This document shows positions 4,700 to 10,137 of a stretch of 10,137 nucleotides of DNA, piece by piece; the stretch's first letter is position 1, and the number at the start of each line of letters is the position of its first letter. The stretch lies in contig DDGE01000052.1 in NCBI GenBank assembly GCA_002337545.1, positions 1 through 10,137 on the forward strand. The letters are read 5' to 3'. Below the pieces are notes generated by a model. That model was not told the DNA's origin and did not search any database. It saw only the letters and a program-made list of their open reading frames with translations. The position numbers and the translations under genes are program-made. Source of the DNA: Phycisphaerales bacterium UBA1910 (GTDB lineage: Bacteria; Planctomycetota; Phycisphaerae; Phycisphaerales; UBA1924).

Positions 4700-6835
4700 T
4701 CACGAGGAAGGGGACTGCTTCACACGGTTCAAGAATCGTTTGATTCGGCGTTCAAGCATCTGTGCGACTGTGACTGATTTTGCAGGAACTTTCGCTTTTA
4801 GCTGACTCCCGATGAGATCAGCATCGATTTCGGGGAAACAAAGATTGATTTCGAAAAATGAATCGATCACAGCACCTGTTGCACTGTTGATCGGCACGAG
4901 ACCTTGCGGAGCAGCCTGGAGAATCCTCGGCTCAATATCTCGTGTGGCGACCTGGCCGATGCGCGTCACCACTCCTCTGATATCAAGCCCCGGATACGCA
5001 GGCGAGCGACAAACGACCTCATCACCGGTCACCAATCTCAGTGATTCAAACTCAACTGATCGCAGATAGAAAACGGCCTCAACCTCTCCGGATCCATAAA
5101 TCAGTATGGGGTCACCACGCTGAACAAAGGAGCCGGGGCGATCAACGAGTATCTGAAGAACACGCCCCTCAGCCGGAGCAGGCAAACGGAGGCTCTCTAA
5201 ATCCATGCTTACCTGATTATGCTGGGACTGTACCTGATCGCTCTTAGCCAGTTCCGCGAGTGCTTCGCCTGGTGAACTGAGAGACGCTAGCCGCACATGG
5301 CGCTTGCTCGTTTCAGTTTGGGATTCGAGCTCCGCGTAGCGTGAACTCATATCAGCGTTCACAATATGTGCGAGTGGATCGCCTTCATCTTGACGCGCAC
5401 CAACTCGGGCAGGAAGCTCCATAAGCGTACCAGCATCGGGAGCCCTGATCGCCGTGACATGCTCATACGAAATGACGCCGTTGATACCAACCTTTTGCGG
5501 AACAGGGAGAAGGCCAATAGCGGTAATCGCAATGAAAAATGCACCCGCGGTAATGGAAACTGCCCTGAAACGAACCGCGGCGACCTCTGCGGACGACACA
5601 ACATATTGGACGATTGAGATCGCACCCTTTGCGAGCACGATCCCGTTGAGAAGAATCGCAAAGAGAATACCGGCGCCGCCGAACTTCATCACGAGTACAG
5701 TGGAGATCGTGATCATGACGATGGCACGGTAGCCCATCTGAGCAAGGCCAAACATCACCAAGCCCGGATTCGGACGGATTGGTTCTCCACTCAGGTTCGA
5801 TTTCAAACCGAACAATACACGCTTCGGGAAGTCAATGACCGCTTCTTGACATCGCTTGCGAAGATTCGGGATACCCGTCAAATCACTGACGAGGTAGTAC
5901 GCGTCGTATCGAAGAAGTGGATTGAGGTTAAACAGCGCGGTCGTCACAGTCGAAAGAATCATGACCTGGTAGGCAAGCGTGTTGAGCGTTGACGGCTCAG
6001 TGAGAGCCCAAACAAAGACAGCGAAAGCCCCCACGATGGACTCGAAGTAGACACCGCCGAGCGTAACGATCGCTCGTTGGTGGGATTTGCTGAAACTCCA
6101 TGAGTCAGTTGCATCGACATAGGCAAGCGGTGTAAAGAGCACCAAAAAGACACCCATCTCCGGTACATAGCCGCCGAAGGAACGGCATGCGAAAGCGTGC
6201 CCAAACTCATGCACAACTTTCAGACCGATCAGAGAAGCGACGAGAATGTAGACATTGTTGCCATCAAGCATCGCCAGCACCGGGGACGAGAGCTCACTCG
6301 CCCGCGAGACCACCACGATGCCTGCTGCCATGACGAGCAGGATCCAAATCAGGAACCCCGGGATAGAGAACAGCCAGCGGAAGAGCGGCAATGATCTTGA
6401 GAGGAACTGATTCGGATTGAATACCGGGATTTTCATGAAGAAAATCCCCATCACTCGACCGATCGCCTCTGCGCGACGGCGCTGCTCATAGCGTTGATAC
6501 AACGCATCAGCATTATTTATTGGCAAGCTGAGCAGGTTCCGCTGATGCAAATCCAGCACGAACTCGTAATAGCTCTCTTCGTCATCCTGAATGAGCGTTC
6601 CTATGGACACCAACTGGTCAAAGACTTCACCGAGCGTCCCGTTCCCCCTGATAGCATTCAGAACGAGGTAATCCTCTGGATCGAACCGATGCGAGGCAAA
6701 GGTGATCGGATCCCGAACAACATATGCGGGACCGGCTCGAAATGTATGGCGACTGATATCCAGATCCCCGCGCACGGAGACAACAACCTCCCGGAGGCGT
6801 TCGGAAAGACCTGGTTGATTGGGTGTGTTTGCCAT
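4700..6835 (-). CDS. Membrane M50 (site-2-type) metalloprotease fused to a HlyD-like domain
   Basis: The product is 711 residues. Residues 1-110 look like a small PqqD-like winged-helix domain (VVRDPITFASHRFDPEDYLVLNAI is partly typical). The membrane part (about 150-440) has the zinc motif HEFGH (209-213) in a hydrophobic helix and the partner motif NPLLRYDAYY (305-314; Asp311 as third ligand), so the protease looks active. Further hydrophobic helices lie near 155-176, 226-240, 262-278, 360-383, 388-412 and 426-442. From about 450 a periplasmic HlyD-like part begins: lipoyl halves near 452-490 and 535-575, with a very short coiled coil and then a barrel. The ATG shares one base with the stop of the upstream gene (TGATG), so translation is coupled. 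In known M50-HlyD proteins the protease cuts or holds an exported partner; here the likely partner is the large repeat protein. Confidence 0.92.
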   Translation of the reverse strand: MANTPNQPGLSERLREVVVSVRGDLDISRHTFRAGPAYVVRDPITFASHRFDPEDYLVLNAIRGNGTLGEVFDQLVSIGTLIQDDEESYYEFVLDLHQRNLLSLPINNADALYQRYEQRRRAEAIGRVMGIFFMKIPVFNPNQFLSRSLPLFRWLFSIPGFLIWILLVMAAGIVVVSRASELSSPVLAMLDGNNVYILVASLIGLKVVHEFGHAFACRSFGGYVPEMGVFLVLFTPLAYVDATDSWSFSKSHQRAIVTLGGVYFESIVGAFAVFVWALTEPSTLNTLAYQVMILSTVTTALFNLNPLLRYDAYYLVSDLTGIPNLRKRCQEAVIDFPKRVLFGLKSNLSGEPIRPNPGLVMFGLAQMGYRAIVMITISTVLVMKFGGAGILFAILLNGIVLAKGAISIVQYVVSSAEVAAVRFRAVSITAGAFFIAITAIGLLPVPQKVGINGVISYEHVTAIRAPDAGTLMELPARVGARQDEGDPLAHIVNADMSSRYAELESQTETSKRHVRLASLSSPGEALAELAKSDQVQSQHNQVSMDLESLRLPAPAEGRVLQILVDRPGSFVQRGDPILIYGSGEVEAVFYLRSVEFESLRLVTGDEVVCRSPAYPGLDIRGVVTRIGQVATRDIEPRILQAAPQGLVPINSATGAVIDSFFEINLCFPEIDADLIGSQLKAKVPAKSVTVAQMLERRIKRFLNRVKQSPSS

Positions 6836-8739
6836 CAGTCGAACCAGAACCTCAATCGTGCAGCATCAACTATCCGGTGGACCGCCAGCCACCAGTTCGA
6901 TCGTTCACCGACTTCGACCATCGCGACACCAGCCATGCCTGGGCGTAACCAGGCTTGATCTTCTGGCAACTCAGCCTCGGCGACAAAGACGGAATGCCCG
7001 TCTCGCTCGACACTCGATGGCGTTAACTTCCCGAGAGTACTGAATCCCGGAACCTCCGGACGAGCATGACTCGCGAAACGAATACGGTTCCCCTCAACCA
7101 GATCCGACACACGATTCTGAGGCACATGCAACTCGATCGTCATGGAATCATCTATGGCGATCGAAGCGAGAGACTCGCCCATGGAGATAACACGACCGGG
7201 GTAATCCGCGATCTCGGGTGCCATCACAATCCCTGCCTGAGGTGCTCGTACTTCGGCATCTTGAAGCTGACTGAGAATATGACGAACTCGTGTACTGATC
7301 GATCGGATATCCCCCTGCGCGATCGAGGCAGAGGCAGGATTACTCTCAGCGATCTCACCAGACAATCGGAGCTGCGCGTTGCTCAACTCTGATTGAAGTT
7401 CACGATACTCCAACTCCAGTGCCGAGGTATCCATCGTTAGCAGTACCTCGCCAGCCTCCACATGGTCGCCGGACCGTACAAACACGGTATCGACACGCCC
7501 GTCAAACGGGGCGGCGATAACCTGCTCACTCTTCGCGATGATTACCGCAGGAACCGAAACACGGTACATCCGGGTACCGATTGCAACCCATGCGATTGCC
7601 AGAATCATTGTGAGCAGAAAAATCTTGCGACGGATTGTGTTCGGCCCTGCGCACCATCGGAACGCTGCGCGAGTTGTCTGAATAATGTGTGTGGGGAGTG
7701 ATTGAGTAGCCTGCGTGACAAGCGGGATAGCACCTGCGAGTGGCGCGAACAGCTTGTTGGCAGCTTCTATGTCATCCGCATCAAATGGTTCTTCACCCGA
7801 TCGCCGGAACGACACGACCGCAATGGGGCCGTCACCAGCATCGATCGGGATGCTCAGCACACTGGCACCGTTTACAGACGCACGCCACGCCTGATGAAGC
7901 AAACCTTCTTCAGCGAGTGTAGAGTCCTCCCAGCGATCTCGAGACTGAGCAACCACCGGGCAGCGTGCATCCGCACACTCTCCCATGGCTTGTTGAACCT
8001 TGAGTACGCCGGGGCTGCGCAGCTTCACAGTGTCCAGCCCGGAAATGCATACGACACTGAGCTTGTCGTTACGCACCAAACCCATGGCTGCCTGGTCACA
8101 GTTGAAACGCTGACGAGCAGCATTGGTAATGGTGTACGCAAACTGCTGAACTGATTTGAACTGGCCAGCCCGAGCGTACACGCGAGCGATATCACTCATC
8201 TCAACGACGCCCCGATTCGTCGTTTTTCTCGTCAATACCCCTGCAATCTGTAGACACGCGGCACGGAGATGAAGTTGTATACGCTCGGCATGATTCGTCG
8301 ATGAACAATGGACGAGGACTGAAATAGCACCGAAGGGATCGCGACCTGCATGATCCACGGGGCAAGCGATAACCGCGTGCTGGGGTGTATCTTTCGGGCC
8401 ATAGAGCCTTACGATTGACGACGCACGCGATCGAGCATCTAACGCTGTGGATTGAAGATTCGCTTTCCACAACTCCGCACCTTGAACATCGCCCTCGCGT
8501 ACAACCTCGACCTCGTCACCAGCGATACCCACAGTCAGGCAACACGATACACATCCGAAATGCTCCATGATCAAGCTGAGGAACGCATCCGCCTTTTCAC
8601 GGGCGCTCCCAGAATCACGCTCAATTGCCGATATGCCCGAGAGCAAATCCGATGGCTTCTCAGGTGCATCATTACGCCACGCCTTCTCTGACGCGTCGCT
8701 CATTGTGATGGCATTCGGTGTAGTAGTCATAGCTTCCAT
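6835..8739 (-). CDS. GAF-domain/HlyD-family adaptor fusion
   Basis: The 634-residue product joins a cytoplasmic sensor to a periplasmic adaptor. Residues about 45-170 look like a degenerate GAF domain. A second, clearer GAF domain is at about 185-345 (AAMGLVRNDKLSVVCISG and IPIDAGDGPIAVVSF are partly typical). One membrane helix, about 373-389, is followed by a lipoyl-type domain (405-440, PFDGRVDTVFVRSGDHVEAGE), a short hairpin and a second lipoyl half (VRAPQAGIV), then a barrel that ends at the C-terminus. It could pass a cytoplasmic signal to the export complex. It starts 20 bases after the PilZ gene. No clear ribosome site supports 8739; in-frame ATGs at 8730 and 8703 are alternatives. 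GAF ligand unknown. Confidence 0.88.
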   Translation of the reverse strand: MEAMTTTPNAITMSDASEKAWRNDAPEKPSDLLSGISAIERDSGSAREKADAFLSLIMEHFGCVSCCLTVGIAGDEVEVVREGDVQGAELWKANLQSTALDARSRASSIVRLYGPKDTPQHAVIACPVDHAGRDPFGAISVLVHCSSTNHAERIQLHLRAACLQIAGVLTRKTTNRGVVEMSDIARVYARAGQFKSVQQFAYTITNAARQRFNCDQAAMGLVRNDKLSVVCISGLDTVKLRSPGVLKVQQAMGECADARCPVVAQSRDRWEDSTLAEEGLLHQAWRASVNGASVLSIPIDAGDGPIAVVSFRRSGEEPFDADDIEAANKLFAPLAGAIPLVTQATQSLPTHIIQTTRAAFRWCAGPNTIRRKIFLLTMILAIAWVAIGTRMYRVSVPAVIIAKSEQVIAAPFDGRVDTVFVRSGDHVEAGEVLLTMDTSALELEYRELQSELSNAQLRLSGEIAESNPASASIAQGDIRSISTRVRHILSQLQDAEVRAPQAGIVMAPEIADYPGRVISMGESLASIAIDDSMTIELHVPQNRVSDLVEGNRIRFASHARPEVPGFSTLGKLTPSSVERDGHSVFVAEAELPEDQAWLRPGMAGVAMVEVGERSNWWLAVHRIVDAARLRFWFD

Positions 8740-8759
8740 TCAGTAGAGGATGCGTCACT

Positions 8760-9185
8760 TCAAAGAATGTGCGAGCCTTGCTCTTCTTCAGAAGAACTGC
8801 TCGGCAAAGTCACCTGCTCAAGAAAACGAAGACCAGCCTCATAGGCATCTGGCCGTACTGTGCGGCCCCGAAGACAGAGCGCATACACCGGAGGCATATC
8901 GAACTCCTCCCGCTCAAAGCTGAGCTGGTACACATCCCCGATCGCCAACGGTCGAGCCACAAGAATCTGGGTGCCACCAGATGAGATATCACCGGTCACG
9001 CCTTGGAATCTGACACCTGTGCGAGCACTCATACTCGCAGGCTCGACATAGACCTTGACGCGAAGGGACTGCCGCTTATGACCTCGCAGTTTTTTGACTG
9101 CGTCACTGGAGCTATTCGCAAGCTCGTCAATCAATGAATCTGCCTGCGTATTGTCCATAATGATGTGGTCTTTCGAGTTCAGCAT
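8760..9185 (-). CDS. PilZ-domain protein (probable c-di-GMP receptor)
   Basis: The 141-residue product has both c-di-GMP contact motifs of PilZ: RxxxR as R38-Q-S-L-R42 (within HKRQSLRV) and DxSxxG as D66-I-S-S-G-G71. A beta-barrel region follows, ending near GLRFLEQV (118-125). The first 35 residues are a short acidic lead and the last 15 are Ser/Glu-rich. The ATG at 9185 is supported by GGAG 7 bases upstream; an in-frame ATG at 9158 lacks one. It lies between the giant repeat protein and the GAF-HlyD adaptor, so it probably links c-di-GMP level to secretion or retention of the surface protein. Confidence 0.92.
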   Translation of the reverse strand: MLNSKDHIIMDNTQADSLIDELANSSSDAVKKLRGHKRQSLRVKVYVEPASMSARTGVRFQGVTGDISSGGTQILVARPLAIGDVYQLSFEREEFDMPPVYALCLRGRTVRPDAYEAGLRFLEQVTLPSSSSEEEQGSHIL

Positions 9186-9192
9186 CTGCTAT

Positions 9193-9196
9193 CTCC
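9193..9196 (-). promoter_or_regulatory. Shine-Dalgarno site of the PilZ gene
   Basis: GGAG is 7 bases before the ATG at 9185 and 2 bases after the stop of the upstream gene, which decides the start and supports co-translation in one operon. Confidence 0.65.
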
Positions 9197-9198
9197 AC

Positions 9199-10137
9199 TT
9201 ACCGGCGCCGACCACGAGATGCGTGATCACTTGTTTGTTTTTCATCGTTGTTATCACGAGCCCCCAATGAACGAACGAGTCCCCACAGCACGGTAAATGT
9301 GCTCGCGATCCGTTCGGTCGTGGAAGACTTCTCCGACTGCGTCTGTTCCGCACCTTGTACTACTCCGTTCACCTGGGTGCCGTGCATCTGAGACGCATCG
9401 CCCTCCGCATGATCAGCGTTCTCAGCTCGAACAAACTCGAAGAGTGGTTCGTCTGGGGGAGGAACCGGGGCCTCAGAATCAGCGGCTTCAGAGATAATCG
9501 GCATGACCTCGCCAATGAGTTCTTCACCCATCTGTGAGACCTTGTCTGCCATCTCAGGAGCTTCGTAGGCAATCTTCGTGAGATTCTCATCGATCTCATC
9601 GATTGTGTCATCGATACCAGGTCCCGAAGTGATAAAGCCAAGATCCTGCTCATCACCCCAATCAATCTCGGATGGCGGTTCATTCTCGACATCCTCTGAG
9701 CCATCAATCTCTTCGGAGTCAGACTCAACTGGGTAGATATCAACATCGATCGATGCATGGCTGGTTGCCACCGAACTCCCATCGGTAGCCGTTGCGACCA
9801 CTTCAAGCTGGAATCGGCCAACCGCACCTGGAGTTGGGTTCAGAGTCAGCCCCTCCAGTTCATCTGGACTCAGGGTCCATGTACCATCAGCATTCTCGAC
9901 GCCGGCGCTTAAGCTCAGCCCTGCCGGCAATCCACTGACCGTGATCTGAAGAGATTCCGAACCATCAGTGTCGCTTAGCGAAGAAGCAATATCCAATGGA
10001 ATTTCTTCACCTTGTCCGCCCTCCACTGAATCACCCACGGATAGACCCGGTGTGTCCGCCACACCAGAAACATCCACGGTGAAGCTCGAGGTGCTCGTCG
10101 AGCTGTCCCCGTCCGCCTCCGTCGAGGTCACGCTCAC
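9199..10137 (-). CDS. C-terminal part of a large repeat adhesin-like exported protein
   Basis: The frame is open to the right edge (312 codons visible), so the true start lies outside; the codon at the edge is GTG within a repeat, not a start. Residues 1-30 end one repeat (STEADGDSSTSTSSFTV is partly typical). Residues 33-135 form a T1SS-143-like repeat, with LSDTDGSESLQITVSGLPAG and DGTWTLSPDELEGLTL as its landmarks. After about 138 comes a long acidic, Pro/Glu/Asp-rich region without repeats. The end has a short hydrophobic segment (STFTVLWGLVRSLGA, about 275-290) and a basic tip RGRRR. Proteins with such repeats are usually giant type I secreted adhesins. No glycine-rich RTX nonapeptides are visible. 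As first visible gene of the operon it is the likely substrate of the adaptor/M50 system. Confidence 0.85.
   Translation of the reverse strand: MSVTSTEADGDSSTSTSSFTVDVSGVADTPGLSVGDSVEGGQGEEIPLDIASSLSDTDGSESLQITVSGLPAGLSLSAGVENADGTWTLSPDELEGLTLNPTPGAVGRFQLEVVATATDGSSVATSHASIDVDIYPVESDSEEIDGSEDVENEPPSEIDWGDEQDLGFITSGPGIDDTIDEIDENLTKIAYEAPEMADKVSQMGEELIGEVMPIISEAADSEAPVPPPDEPLFEFVRAENADHAEGDASQMHGTQVNGVVQGAEQTQSEKSSTTERIASTFTVLWGLVRSLGARDNNDEKQTSDHASRGRRR

Overview
The window holds two independent gene blocks that converge near position 3600. The organism is a Gram-negative bacterium. Membrane fusion proteins, a giant repeat protein and a sigma-54 activator all point that way. A planctomycete (Phycisphaerae-like) source is my best guess from the style of RtcB and the M50/HlyD fusions, but this is inference; a gammaproteobacterium is not excluded.

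Block 1 (1-3634) is an RNA-repair locus. On the minus strand a sigma-54 promoter (1757-1772) drives, in order: a tRNA-like leader RNA (about 1746-1624), four closely packed tRNA genes (Pro-TGG, Arg-ACG, a Leu-anticodon CAG tRNA, His-GTG), and the RNA ligase gene rtcB, which runs off the left edge. The longest open frame of rtcB has no stop inside the window, and I read it by translating 1193 to 1. Divergently on the plus strand lies rtcR (CARF domain + sigma-54 AAA+ domain + C-terminal HTH), followed by an intrinsic terminator. The divergent region carries a GATCAAA/TTTGATC inverted repeat in the right place to be the RtcR enhancer site. In the known Salmonella system, RtcR senses broken tRNA halves and RtcB religates RNA. 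Here the tRNAs seem to be part of the damage-induced transcript itself. All four share U33, G36 and A37, and together they cover the four CNN codon boxes. Their isotypes (Arg, His, Leu, Pro) are the same four as in the E. coli argX-hisR-leuT-proM operon. The Leu-anticodon tRNA lacks the long variable arm, and the Pro and Leu-anticodon tRNAs lack the usual G37.

Block 2 (3671-10137) is a minus-strand operon read from right to left. It starts with the C-terminal end of a large repeat (T1SS-143-like) surface protein. Next come a PilZ protein, a protein joining GAF-like domains to a HlyD adaptor, a membrane M50 metalloprotease joined to a HlyD-like domain, and a second, soluble-type HlyD/RND adaptor. 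The spacing is tight (13, 20, -1 and 18 bases). No ABC ATPase, RND pump or TolC gene is present in the window. I infer an export or surface-anchoring system for the giant protein, with an M50 protease as its membrane core and c-di-GMP input through PilZ.

No insertion sequence, CRISPR array or integrase was seen.
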